From NCBI RefSeq assembly GCF_000425505.1, contig NZ_KE384392.1, positions 226,973-290,972 on the forward strand: 64,000 nucleotides of DNA, given 5' to 3'. The DNA comes from Flavobacterium frigidarium DSM 17623 (lineage in GTDB: Bacteria; Bacteroidota; Bacteroidia; Flavobacteriales; Flavobacteriaceae). The notes under the pieces were generated by a model, which saw nothing but the letters and a program-made list of their open reading frames with translations, searched no databases and was not told where the DNA came from. Positions 55,384 to 64,000 of this stretch are shown one piece after another (the first letter of the stretch is position 1; each line of letters opens with the position of its first letter). The position numbers and the translations under genes were made by a program.

Positions 55384-55391
55384 TACCTTTG
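55384..55391 (+). promoter_or_regulatory. -7 promoter box of mnmE
   Basis: TACCTTTG fits TAnnTTTG and lies 18 bases before the ATG at 55410. Confidence 0.6.
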
Positions 55392-55409
55392 CAACCAATA
55401 CAATAAAAC

Positions 55410-56810
55410 ATGCTAAACAACGACGCCATAGTAGCACTAGCGACTCCATCAGGAGCTGGAGCCATTGCAATAATTAGAATCTCAGGACAAGAAGCCATAA
55501 CCATTGGAAACTCGGTTTTTAAATCTATAAAAAATAAGAATTTATTAACCCAAAAGACACACACCTTGCATCTAGGTCATATTGTCGACGGATCTAAAAC
55601 GTTAGACGAGGTTTTGGTTTCTATTTTTAAAGGCCCAAATTCTTATACAGGAGAAAATACAATCGAGATTTCGTGTCACGGTTCTACTTATATTCAGCAA
55701 CAAATCATTCAACTCTTGTTGCGAAATGGTTGTCGAATGGCTGATCCTGGAGAATTCACTTTGCGCGCTTTCTTAAACGGAAAACTAGACCTATCGCAAG
55801 CAGAAGCAGTTGCTGACCTGATTTCGTCAGATAATGAAGCTAGCCATCAAATCGCAATGCAGCAAATGCGAGGCGGTTTCTCTAATGAGATTGCCAAACT
55901 GCGTGAGGAATTATTGAATTTTGCTTCGTTGATCGAACTCGAATTAGACTTCGCTGAAGAAGACGTAGAATTTGCAGACAGAACGCAATTTCACGAACTC
56001 TTGAATAGAATTGAATTTGTACTGAAACGTTTGATCGACTCTTTTGCGGTTGGTAACGTAATCAAAAACGGTATACCTGTAGCAATCGTTGGCGAACCAA
56101 ACGTAGGGAAATCAACTCTTTTAAACGCTTTATTAAACGAAGAACGCGCCATCGTATCTGAAATTGCCGGTACCACTCGTGATACAATTGAAGACGAATT
56201 AACAATTGGCGGAATTGGTTTCCGTTTTATTGATACAGCTGGTATTCGTGAAACACTAGACGTAGTAGAAAGTATCGGAATCAAGAAAACATTCGAAAAA
56301 ATCGAACAAGCACAAGTTGTTATCTTTTTGTTTGATGGTTTAAAGTTTAAAGTTTCCGGCTTTGACTATATCACAGAAATCGAAAAAGTAAAAAACAAAT
56401 ATCCTTTAAAACCAATTTTAGTTGTAGTAAACAAAATTGACTTGTTAGCCGAAGATGAAATTGTAAGCATCAATAAACAACTTGAAACTTTAAACCTTAA
56501 ACTTTTAAAAATCTCTGCCAAAGAGAAAATTGGCGTTGACGAACTTAAAAATCAACTACTCTCATTTGTAAACACGGGAGCACTTCGAAATAATGAAACT
56601 ATCGTAACAAATACAAGACATTACGATTCATTACTTAAAGCTTTAGACGAAGTTTCAAAAGTGAAATTCGGACTCGAAACTAATCTTTCTAGCGACTTAA
56701 TGGCTCTAGATATTCGCGAAGCTTTATACCATTTTGGGATGATTACTGGGCAGGTTACTAACGATGAATTGCTAGGTAATATCTTTGCAAATTTCTGTAT
56801 CGGGAAATAG
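55410..56810 (+). CDS. mnmE: tRNA modification GTPase MnmE
   Basis: This 466-residue GTPase works with MnmG to make 5-carboxymethylaminomethyl-type modifications at the tRNA wobble uridine. It has the N-terminal tetrahydrofolate-binding domain (DAIVALATPSGAGAIAIIRISG, GPNSYTGEN), a helical domain, the inserted G domain (G1 GEPNVGKSTLLNALL, G2/G3 TRDTIEDE and DTAGIRET, G4 NKIDLL) and the terminal Cys motif FCIGK. All family landmarks and the length are normal. Promoter and terminator show it is transcribed alone. Confidence 0.97.
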   Translation: MLNNDAIVALATPSGAGAIAIIRISGQEAITIGNSVFKSIKNKNLLTQKTHTLHLGHIVDGSKTLDEVLVSIFKGPNSYTGENTIEISCHGSTYIQQQIIQLLLRNGCRMADPGEFTLRAFLNGKLDLSQAEAVADLISSDNEASHQIAMQQMRGGFSNEIAKLREELLNFASLIELELDFAEEDVEFADRTQFHELLNRIEFVLKRLIDSFAVGNVIKNGIPVAIVGEPNVGKSTLLNALLNEERAIVSEIAGTTRDTIEDELTIGGIGFRFIDTAGIRETLDVVESIGIKKTFEKIEQAQVVIFLFDGLKFKVSGFDYITEIEKVKNKYPLKPILVVVNKIDLLAEDEIVSINKQLETLNLKLLKISAKEKIGVDELKNQLLSFVNTGALRNNETIVTNTRHYDSLLKALDEVSKVKFGLETNLSSDLMALDIREALYHFGMITGQVTNDELLGNIFANFCIGK

Positions 56811-56841
56811 ATTTCACAAAACATCATAAAATAAGACAGAG

Positions 56842-56886
56842 AATCCCAGTTAAAATGTCATAAAACGGCATTTTAACTGGGATTTT
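56842..56886 (+). terminator. Intrinsic terminator of mnmE
   Basis: AATCCCAGTTAAAATG (56842-56857) pairs perfectly with CATTTTAACTGGGATT (56869-56884), loop 11 bases, then TTTCTTTC. Confidence 0.93.
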
Positions 56887-57021
56887 TCTTTCTGTTCATT
56901 TAGCTTTACTTGTAGATGGTTTGTTCCTTTTTGTACCACGAAAATAATTTCCCATATTGGCTTTTCTTTTGGCGAAATGATGACACACATAGACACAATG
57001 GGACACAAAATCAGTCACATT

Positions 57022-57396
57022 ATGAGTTCTAACATTGAGGTTATCAGAATTTGTGAGCACTGCAAAAAACAGTTCACAGCCAGAACAACGCGCATACGGT
57101 ATCGTTCGCACATTTGCCACAACCGTGGTTATAAATCACTGGTATACAAAGGAAAAGTAGAAAAAAGCATAATGTATCTAAACCAATATGTCATAAAGAC
57201 CGCTCAAATCAGCCCTACCCCGTTTATGGTATATTATATGATTCCGAATTTATATTTAGTCCGTTTTTATATTGGCGGACATCAGTTTGTCCACTTGTCA
57301 TTCTTGCAGGCAGATACTCCACGTTCAAGTAAAATGGAATACACCGATACGAGATCAAATCTTGGCTCAAGGTATGCAAAACGACAATCATACTGA
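57022..57396 (+). pseudogene. Fragment of a mobile-element Cys-containing/HTH protein
   Basis: From the ATG at 57022 the product begins NIEVIRICEHCKKQFTART. I recall this zinc-finger-like start (Cys-x2-Cys ... SHICHNR) from helix-turn-helix/excisionase proteins of Bacteroidota integrative elements. One of the expected cysteines (RYRSHIC, usually YCS) is changed. After about 50 residues the similarity I recognise stops, and the rest (to RYAKRQSY) looks unrelated. No integrase or transfer gene is adjacent. It is probably a remnant left by an element that inserted after mnmE. An intact small DNA-binding protein is an alternative. Confidence 0.45.
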
Positions 57397-57617
57397 TTTG
57401 GAATTCTTTCTTTTTGCCAAAACTGCTTAAAGTAGCCCAAGCCGACTCAAAAAGAATACCATAAACCTTTAATTATATCATATTAAAAATAATTGTAGGC
57501 CGTTCTCCATCTAAAGTTTTGTACCTTTAAAATAATGGTAAAAAACCATTGTCTATTACAAGTAAAGAAAATATTCCACTGCTTACTTGAACGAGTATAA
57601 TCATAAAAGAAGAAAAA
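57397..57617. other. Intergenic stretch before the acidic protein gene
   Basis: No gene or repeat is recognised in this stretch of 221 bases. TACCTTTA near 57522 is one base off the -7 consensus and could drive the gene at 57618, with a long leader. Confidence 0.4.
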
Positions 57618-58136
57618 ATGAAAACTAAAATTCAGTTAGAACAAAGCATCATAAAGATTACTACTACAATTAAACAAGAATATCCAGAGCTATCAAAATT
57701 TATTATTGAAATGCCCGAGAACAATTCGGAGAGTGAGGAAGTAACCATCAAAAGCCTTGATGAGTACTATAATTCTTTAGAAGATCTTCTTAACAAATAT
57801 GTAAGAACGCATAATGAAACGGAGAGTAAAGAAATTCCTAAAACACCTGAATACGCAGACTTACAAATCTATCCACCTTCAGAAGATATTTATCAAAAAT
57901 TAAAGGAAGAAAAAGATTTGAATCCTGAAGATATTACAAAAAATAAAGCACCAAACGAAAAGGAAGGAACTTGGAACGAAAAGGACTTTAAACATGTTAA
58001 AACGGGTGTTGATTTAGATGTTCCAGGTTCAGAGCTAGACGACCAACAAGAAAATGTGGGAAGCGAAGACGAAGAAAACAATTATTACAGTCTCGGTGGA
58101 GACAACCATAATGATTTAGACGAAGACAAAATATAA
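57618..58136 (+). CDS. Acidic hypothetical protein with DNHNDLEE-type tail
   Basis: This 172-residue very acidic, probably partly disordered protein has two parts. The first 65 residues look like a small helical domain (LEQSIIKITTTIKQEYPELSK). The C-terminal half carries the motifs LNPEDITKNKAPNEKEGTWN, DLDVPGSELDDQQENVGSED and NNYYSLGGDNHNDLDED. I recall that tail in many Bacteroidota proteins of stress-related gene islands, without known function. It is followed 20 bases later by the HPF-like gene on the same strand, so both are probably co-expressed. Confidence 0.72.
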   Translation: MKTKIQLEQSIIKITTTIKQEYPELSKFIIEMPENNSESEEVTIKSLDEYYNSLEDLLNKYVRTHNETESKEIPKTPEYADLQIYPPSEDIYQKLKEEKDLNPEDITKNKAPNEKEGTWNEKDFKHVKTGVDLDVPGSELDDQQENVGSEDEENNYYSLGGDNHNDLDEDKI

Positions 58137-58156
58137 TATATAAAAAAAAAACAATA

Positions 58157-58477
58157 ATGAAGATTCAATTCAACACAGACAAAACAATCTCTGGTGACGA
58201 AAATCAAGAAGACTATTTTACGTCTTTGATCGCCGAAAAGCTAAACCGATTCCAATCGCATATTACCCGAATAGAAGTGCATTTATCAGACGAAAATGGG
58301 AAAAAAGAAGGCCATAATGATATACAATGTATACTGGAAGCTAGAATAGAAGGCAAAGATCCAATAGCGGTTACTTGTGACGCAGATACTACCAAAAATG
58401 CTGTGGCAGGTGCCATAGAAAAAATAAAATCATCCCTAGAGACCATTCTTGGAAGGATGCAAAATCATGAAAGATAA
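58157..58477 (+). CDS. HPF/RaiA-like ribosome-associated protein
   Basis: This 106-residue protein has the short HPF/RaiA (S30AE) fold: MKIQFNTDKTISGDENQ, then LNRFQSHITRIEVHLSDENG, NDIQCILEARIEGKDPIAVT and a C-terminal helix with KSSLETILGRMQNH. Such factors bind the 30S decoding site and keep ribosomes inactive in starvation. It is a short version without the C-terminal dimerising domain of long HPF. It sits next to stress-type genes, some now decayed, which fits a role in stress survival. Confidence 0.85.
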   Translation: MKIQFNTDKTISGDENQEDYFTSLIAEKLNRFQSHITRIEVHLSDENGKKEGHNDIQCILEARIEGKDPIAVTCDADTTKNAVAGAIEKIKSSLETILGRMQNHER

Positions 58478-58598
58478 AATTAGGTGAACACACATAGGAA
58501 ATAGAGTACGCTATTGAAAAGAATTGGCACACTTTATAATAAGAGTTTTGCTAGGTAAAAACTGTAATTTATATAAAAAGAAAAAATGCACTATGAAC

Positions 58599-58927
58599 AT
58601 TTAAGAATCCTGGTGATAGGATTAGCATCAATTCTTTGAAATACAATTTAGCAATAGACAATGTTGCTAAACGTATCTTGCTTATTGATCATTATGTACT
58701 AGCAATTTTTATCGCTTATTGAAGCTTATCCCATCCTTGCTAAAAATGACAGCAAAGGATTTATCAAAGAGCTGTTTGTAAAGTATGAGAGTATCCTCAC
58801 GATTTTGTATGAACACATAAAATCGCTTGTGAATCAGTTCCCTCATTTAGGTATGAGTAATTTTATAAAAAAACGGAAAAATGATCTTCTTTTTAAATTG
58901 GTAGTTAACAGAATAACAACTGAATGA
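58599..58927 (+). pseudogene. Degraded Dps-like ferritin gene
   Basis: Two frames in series resemble Dps. The first (58599-58720) reads YNLAIDNVAKRILLIDHYVL then AIFIAY, matching the Dps segment ID-x-x-AER-IL-xx-GHYPLA. The second, after a frame change (about 58738-58926), reads FIKELFVKYESILTILYEHI, then HLGMSNFI, matching the later Dps helix and its (L)GTSDFI turn. The metal-site AER is now AKR, the first frame stops at 58718-58720, and there is no usable common start. Dps protects DNA and stores iron in stress. This copy cannot make an intact protein. Confidence 0.6.
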
Positions 58928-59367
58928 ATCACAACGATTACCACTACTATCCTATGCCACTTTTATAAGATGTAAAGGATTACTTCTATGGATTTTAATA
59001 ATCCTATATGAATTTCTTGAAAAAAATAGGTAAAAAGAATACCACTACACTCTAAATAATCATTTTGTATCCCGTCATCATTCATCCAAAAAACTAGTGG
59101 CTGTGATGAACACACCTTCAAAAGATATCAAACTGTCTAAAAACCTAAATCAAGTCTCTAAGAGTTGCATATTTGATATTTTCTTTAGGATGGGTGTCCA
59201 AAAACAAAAAATAAATAAGCAGGTTTTTAGAAGAACTGAAGTCGGCAATAAGTGTAAAAAAAGGTACAAAGCAACAGATTAATGAAAAATTATACCGTGA
59301 GTATCAAATAAGAATAAAAAAAGGCATAGCGACCGTGTTAAAAAAATAGATTAAACAATTTTTAAAA
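58928..59367. other. Decayed stretch before the permease gene
   Basis: No intact gene is recognised. Frames such as the one ending EYQIRIKKGIATVLKK at about 59349 look like the tail of a lost gene. A 61-codon frame at 59097-59282 has no family character. The region is probably remains of former accessory genes. Confidence 0.4.
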
Positions 59368-60684
59368 ATGAGTAATTCTACAAAAAAAATAAGTTTATGG
59401 TCGGCAGTTGGAATCGGCGTTGGAGCCATGATTGGTGCGGGAATATTTGCCCTTATGGGACAGGCTGGAGCAATTGCAGGAAAAGCGGTTTACATCTCAT
59501 TCATTCTAGGAGGCCTTGTCGCTGCAATTAGCGGGTACTCCTTAGCGAAACTGGGAGCACGCTACCCCGCTGCTGGGGGTATTGTAGAATATGTGGTCAA
59601 GTCTTTTGGTGTAAACATTTTTACTGGTGCAATAAGTATTATGTTGTATTTAGCAACCCTAATTTCACTGGCATTATTGGCCAAGGCTTTTGGAAGTTAT
59701 ACTACAGCTTTATTAAATTTAAATGGGTCTTTGTTATACACTAACATCTTTGCTTTATCGATAATGACATTACTTGGAATAGTGCAATATTTCGGAATAA
59801 AAAAGATAGTTAAATTTCAGAATATAGCAATCATAATTACCATTATAATATTAGTTGGATTTGCCACTGCAGGTTTAATCAATATGAAACCGCAATTAAT
59901 GGCACCAGCCTTATACCCTTCATCTAATAAAATACTCTTTAGTATCGCCATAACCTTCTTTTCATACGAAGGATTTAGAATAATTACACATACTGCGGAA
60001 GACATTGTTAATCCGAAAAAGAACTTGTCTAGAGCAATTTACATTTCAATTGCTATTACAATGGTGCTATATACTGCATTGGCAATTGCTGTATTTGGCA
60101 ATCTGGAAGTGGACAAAGTAATTGAAGCAAAAGACTTTGCTTTGGCTGAAACTGCTAAACCTATTTTTGGAGTAATTGGGTTTACTATTATCTCAATTGC
60201 CGCATTGTTTGCGATATCATCATCTATTAACGCTGTACTATATGCTGCAACTAATATTTCGTATCAAATGGCAAAAGAGGGTCAGTTACCCGGATTCTTT
60301 GCAAAAGCAATTGGATCTACCAGAGAGGGTTTATTTGTAACTGTAATAGTGACAGCGTTATTGATAGTATTCCTGAATTTATTACAAATAGCTGCAGTAG
60401 GTTCTATTACAGTATTGTTTATTCATGCAGTAACCCATTTAGGCCATCTTAAAGTTATTCAGCAAACTAAAGCATCAAAATTTATGGTGATTACTGCTCT
60501 GCTGACGACACTAGGAGTAATTGTGCTGTTTTTAATATACTCTATTGAAGACTCATATACTATACTTTATTTGTTTTTGGGAATACTGGCACTGTCATTT
60601 TTAATTGAAATCGTTATCAGATCAATTACACATAGAAAAGTTAATAAAGGTAGCGAAGGATTTTTTCGTACTATTTTTAAATAA
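59368..60684 (+). CDS. APC-family amino-acid permease
   Basis: This 438-residue membrane transporter has about twelve hydrophobic helices. TM1 has the APC signature VGIGVGAMIGAGIFALMG. Later come SGYSLAKLGARYPAAGGIVEYV (TM2-3), TFFSYEGFRIITHTAEDIVNPKKN and the SSSINAVLYAATNISYQMA helix, all usual for basic amino-acid or polyamine antiporters of this superfamily. The substrate is uncertain. It is intact although both neighbours (dps-like and desaturase) are decayed, and it may be the surviving member of an accessory set. Confidence 0.9.
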   Translation: MSNSTKKISLWSAVGIGVGAMIGAGIFALMGQAGAIAGKAVYISFILGGLVAAISGYSLAKLGARYPAAGGIVEYVVKSFGVNIFTGAISIMLYLATLISLALLAKAFGSYTTALLNLNGSLLYTNIFALSIMTLLGIVQYFGIKKIVKFQNIAIIITIIILVGFATAGLINMKPQLMAPALYPSSNKILFSIAITFFSYEGFRIITHTAEDIVNPKKNLSRAIYISIAITMVLYTALAIAVFGNLEVDKVIEAKDFALAETAKPIFGVIGFTIISIAALFAISSSINAVLYAATNISYQMAKEGQLPGFFAKAIGSTREGLFVTVIVTALLIVFLNLLQIAAVGSITVLFIHAVTHLGHLKVIQQTKASKFMVITALLTTLGVIVLFLIYSIEDSYTILYLFLGILALSFLIEIVIRSITHRKVNKGSEGFFRTIFK

Positions 60685-60736
60685 CAACGCCTCCATAAAT
60701 TTAAATAAGTCATAAATGAAATAAAATCCATTCGCT

Positions 60737-61670
60737 ATGGAAATGTTGTTCGACCAATTGACAGGATTGAATGTTATCCAAATTGCTGTAATTCCACTGA
60801 TTTTGCTTGTTAGATCGGAATGAATTCTCTCCATTGTTCAAAAAAAGGATATCACAATAGCTTAGACACCATATCCGCCACATTTATAGAACTTGTAAAT
60901 GTTGGTATCACCGCTTTATTTAAAATAGGTATTTTTGGAGTCATATAATTTTTTTTCAATATCGTTTCATGAAGCATCCCAAGAGAATGGTGGGCCTATA
61001 CTTTTTGTATTAGTGCTATAGATTTTTCTAAATACTAGTCCCATAGATTAATCCATGTTAATCGTTTTTGGTGGGCAACTCATGTTACACATCATAATTC
61101 AGAAAAATACAACTTGTCTGTCGCTTTTAGGTTGGGCTGGACACAACACATTAAATTCATTTTTTTATTTCAGTAGTTTTAACGGGATTTTACCATGTTC
61201 TTTTTTTATATGTGATCAAATCAAGGTACTCTATCAATTCTGGGTTCATACCAAATATATTAGAAAATTATCAGCTCCAATTGAATTTATTTTTGTTAAA
61301 CCATCTCATCACAGCGTTCATCATTCAACAAATGATAAGTACTTAGATAAGAATTTTGAATCAACATTTATTATTTGAGACAGAATATTTGGGACTTTTC
61401 AAGCACAGGAAGAGCAAACAATTTATAGCATTACGATGTCAATCAATTCATTTAACCCGATTACTTTAAATTTTTGCGAATAGAAGGACATTGTTTTAGA
61501 TGTAATAAAAAGTCGGTCATTAAAAGAAACTTATTCGATGTTATTTACTCGCCCCTCTAAATTAGAGACTGTTAAAGCTAAAGTCTATTTAAAGAAATCT
61601 GAACAAGCAAATAAGATGGGTATTACTTTTATAAAGATGAGTATTACTGAGCTATATTAGTATGTAGCGC
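60737..61670 (+). pseudogene. Degraded sterol desaturase/fatty acid hydroxylase gene
   Basis: Fragments of one desaturase-type membrane enzyme lie in successive frames. They include MEMLFDQLTGLNVIQIA (60737), then a stretch around 60990-61180 with SHRLIHVNRFWWATHVTHHN and SEKYNLSVAFRLGW, and then ILYQFWVHTKYIRKLSAPIE followed by SHHSVHHS (61230-61380). The histidine clusters HVTHH (HxxHH) and HHSVHH (HHxxHH) are the di-iron ligands of the sterol desaturase superfamily. At least three frame changes or stops break the gene. The tail resembles the C-terminal part of the family up to about 61670. It cannot produce a working enzyme. Confidence 0.75.
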
Positions 61671-61828
61671 TACTGAGGGAAATCAGCAGACACCTAAAAA
61701 GCTTTATACAACTATTTCATTTGATTCAATTCTTTTAAATGCACCTATCGAATAATAACTAAAAAAAACTTTACCAGACGTTCTTTTACCTCAATTATTC
61801 TATCTTTAGAATCAAAAAAGATAACTGC
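61671..61828. other. Short intergenic stretch before the FUSC gene
   Basis: No gene is recognised. The FUSC frame stays open upstream of its TTG start but has no ATG and no family similarity there. Confidence 0.4.
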
Positions 61829-64000
61829 TTGAAGGAAAAACTCAAACAACTAGAATTATTTCTAAAAAGTTCCAGCTTTGATCGAGGAATTCGGATTGGA
61901 TTTGGGATTGCTGTACCCCTTGCCCTACTGTACTTTTTAGGGTATTTTGAATATGCTACAGCTATTGTTGTCGGTACCTTTTTAAATGCGCCAGGCGACA
62001 TTCTGGGAAGCAGCAAACGTAAGTTTAATGCCATTTTAGTCAGTATTGGATTAATGATGGTTATTACAGCTATAATCTTATTTTCAAAACCATTCCTACC
62101 TCTTTTATTGTTGGCAATTACAGTCATTACGTTTGTTGTGTCCCTGCTTTCGGTTTATGGTTTTAGAGCGTCTTTGGTATCCTTCTCCGGCTTGTTGACA
62201 ATGGTTATAGCATTTGCTATTCAAAAAGAAACAGCGCATGATATTTTGCTTCAGGTTGCCTTAATGGGGGTTGGCGGACTTTGGTATTTGGTCGTATCCT
62301 TTGTTTTTCAAAAACTTGCGCCCGTTAAAGATCAGAATCAGCTATTGTCAGATACGCTTCTTCTTATTGGTGAATACCTAAAAATACGAGCCAAATTATT
62401 AACAAAAAAGACCAAGCGTGACGAACATCTTAAACAAACCTTCGCACTGCAACATCAAATCAACGAGAAGCAGGAAACACTGCGAGAAACACTGCTTACC
62501 ACACGTAAACGTTCCGGACGTTCCCATTATGAAGAAGAGCAATTATTGATCTTAATATCCTCCATCAATATCTTCGAATTGATAGAAGCTAAACATTTGG
62601 ATTACAAAATGATCGATACCGTTTTTGGTAAGCATAAAGAATTCCTAAATGCTTCAAAAAATCTGAGCAAAATCATGGGCAACCACCTCATACGTTTGTC
62701 TGAATTATTGGTTCAAAATGATAAAATACCAAATAAAGATATTCTATTAATTGCATTAGCAGAAGCCAACGAATCTATCAAAAATTACGTTGATACCGTC
62801 AAGTTACCTGAAGCGCGTGAAGGTGCTTTGGTATTGAAAAATCTATACGATTACCAAGAGCAACTCCTACAAGAAATCAGAGTTATCAGACGTGTAATGG
62901 CTAATGTCAAAGAGGCTTCCAAAGTATCCTTAAAAAAACAAGATTCGAGTCAGTTTTTAACGCTTCAGGAATACAGACTGAATGTCCTTGTTCAAAATTT
63001 CAGTTTAGATTCCACCATTTTTAGACATTCCTTGCGTCTTACCATTGCGATAGTATTTGCTTATCTATTAGGCCTTCTTTTTGACATCCAAAACACCTAT
63101 TGGATTTTGCTGACCACCATTGTTATAATGCGACCTAGCTATGGCCTAACCAAAGAGCGATCGAAAGATCGTATCATCGGCACACTCATTGGTGCGGCTA
63201 TCGCTGTTGGTATTGTGCTGCTTACTCAAAATGCAGTGGTTTATATGGCACTTGCATTTGTTTCATTAGTATTCGCATTTGCATTGATTCAGCAGAATTA
63301 TAAGTTTGCCGCCGCATTGATCACCATCAGTATCATCTTTGTGTATTCCTTAATCAATCCTAATGCCTTTGAAGTGATTCAATATCGCGTGATCGACACT
63401 ATCATTGGTGCCACGATTGCTGTCGTTGCTAATTATCTACTTGTGCCTAGTTGGGAAGTCAATAATTTAAAACAGGTACTTCTGAACGCTTTAAAAATGA
63501 ATGAAAAATACCTTTTAGCAACACAAGAGCTGTATCAAGATCCCTCTAAACACAAATTCTCCTATAGTTTGGCGAGGAAAGAAGCCTTTCTTGCCATTAG
63601 TAATTTAAATACTGCTTTTCAGCGACTAACTCAAGACCCAAAATCGAAACAGAAAGAATTTGAACTCATTTATGAAATTGTGACGCTTAGCCAAACGATG
63701 GTTTCTGCCATCGCGTCCATTGGTAACTTTATCAGCAATCATCAAACCACACCTGCTTCTATAGAATTTAATATACTCATCAACAAGATTTCCAATACCT
63801 TACAAATGTCATTCGATAGTTTAGACGATACCCAAATAAAGAAAAAAGTCTATCATGAAACTGTTGAAGATGCAGAGGAGAAGTTGTTTGGTAAATATCA
63901 GCAATTATCAAATGTGCGAGATGAAAATATCAGACTAGGTAATACCGAATTAGATACCGAAACGCTTCATGGTCTTCAAGAAGCTTATTTGATAGCCAAT
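61829..64000 (+). CDS. FUSC-family (YccS/YhfK-like) membrane protein, 3' end outside window
   Basis: The frame is open from here to the window edge (724 residues visible). The start appears to be TTG 61829 (translated MKEKLKQLELFLKSSSFDRG), as no ATG fits. The layout is that of YccS/FUSC proteins: about five to six N-terminal transmembrane helices (IAVPLALLYFLGYFEYATAI, NAPGDILGS), a cytoplasmic helical domain, a second helix bundle with YWILLTTIVIMRPSYGLTKE and DRIIGTLIGAAIAV, then a long helical C-terminal part. Members are thought to export aromatic acids or fusaric-acid-like compounds. The start is not certain. Confidence 0.85.
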   Translation, partial: MKEKLKQLELFLKSSSFDRGIRIGFGIAVPLALLYFLGYFEYATAIVVGTFLNAPGDILGSSKRKFNAILVSIGLMMVITAIILFSKPFLPLLLLAITVITFVVSLLSVYGFRASLVSFSGLLTMVIAFAIQKETAHDILLQVALMGVGGLWYLVVSFVFQKLAPVKDQNQLLSDTLLLIGEYLKIRAKLLTKKTKRDEHLKQTFALQHQINEKQETLRETLLTTRKRSGRSHYEEEQLLILISSINIFELIEAKHLDYKMIDTVFGKHKEFLNASKNLSKIMGNHLIRLSELLVQNDKIPNKDILLIALAEANESIKNYVDTVKLPEAREGALVLKNLYDYQEQLLQEIRVIRRVMANVKEASKVSLKKQDSSQFLTLQEYRLNVLVQNFSLDSTIFRHSLRLTIAIVFAYLLGLLFDIQNTYWILLTTIVIMRPSYGLTKERSKDRIIGTLIGAAIAVGIVLLTQNAVVYMALAFVSLVFAFALIQQNYKFAAALITISIIFVYSLINPNAFEVIQYRVIDTIIGATIAVVANYLLVPSWEVNNLKQVLLNALKMNEKYLLATQELYQDPSKHKFSYSLARKEAFLAISNLNTAFQRLTQDPKSKQKEFELIYEIVTLSQTMVSAIASIGNFISNHQTTPASIEFNILINKISNTLQMSFDSLDDTQIKKKVYHETVEDAEEKLFGKYQQLSNVRDENIRLGNTELDTETLHGLQEAYLIAN

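Noticed and set aside
59097-59282. 61-codon frame before the permease gene
   Set aside because: It is lysine-rich with no recognisable family, in a region of decayed genes, and another frame there looks equally gene-like.

Overview
The window looks like a chromosomal segment of a Flavobacterium-like bacterium (Bacteroidota, Flavobacteriaceae). The evidence is the AT-rich composition, A-rich ribosome-binding regions without clear Shine-Dalgarno sites, many promoters with the Bacteroidota -7 box TAnnTTTG, lipoprotein and outer-membrane protein styles typical of the group, and flavobacterial interspersed hairpin repeats. No rRNA, tRNA or CRISPR array was seen. The only RNA gene found is rnpB (RNase P RNA, minus strand, about 49261-49586).

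Layout. 0-9.2 kb: the 3' end of ribB, a Crp/Fnr regulator, a bestrophin, minus-strand surface and housekeeping genes, two copies of a hairpin repeat, and a GxxExxY gene flanked by inverted CGCGGAT repeats. 9.3-12.7 kb: a red-light sensing set (heme oxygenase, bacteriophytochrome kinase, single-domain response regulator). 12.9-20.2 kb: a fused 2-oxoacid dehydrogenase E1, a DUF885 lipoprotein, a 38-residue membrane protein, an ABM monooxygenase, an ArsO-type flavoprotein, and a racemase-fold protein lacking one catalytic cysteine. 20.3-25.8 kb: unrelated genes all on the minus strand. From about 21.1 kb on they are separated by recombination-site-like spacers, as in a cassette array. The cassettes include an OLD-family nuclease and a DUF6624 gene broken by one in-frame stop.

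26.5-29.1 kb holds a CBS/DUF294 nucleotidyltransferase and an exonuclease-fold gene. 29.1-34.5 kb is a tightly coupled seven-gene cluster: FAD oxidoreductase, methyltransferase, type III polyketide synthase, FabZ-like dehydratase, ketosynthase, ACP and phosphopantetheinyl transferase. It probably makes a modified phenolic or pyrone lipid and is the most promising little-described system here. 34.6-38 kb: an MscS channel and acetyl-CoA synthetase. 38.5-46.4 kb: a branched-chain amino acid operon leuA-leuB-ilvD-ilvB-ilvN-ilvC, without leuC or leuD.

46.6-56.8 kb: a helical-repeat protein, a panE-like reductase, rnpB, two small paralogues, dnaX with an A10 slippery tract that puts the tau C-terminus in the -1 frame, a membrane-anchored MutS-family ATPase, a universal stress protein and mnmE. 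56.9-64 kb: a partly decayed accessory or stress region with a mobile-element fragment, an acidic protein, an HPF-like ribosome factor, a dps pseudogene, an amino-acid permease, a sterol-desaturase pseudogene, and a FUSC-family membrane protein running off the right edge.
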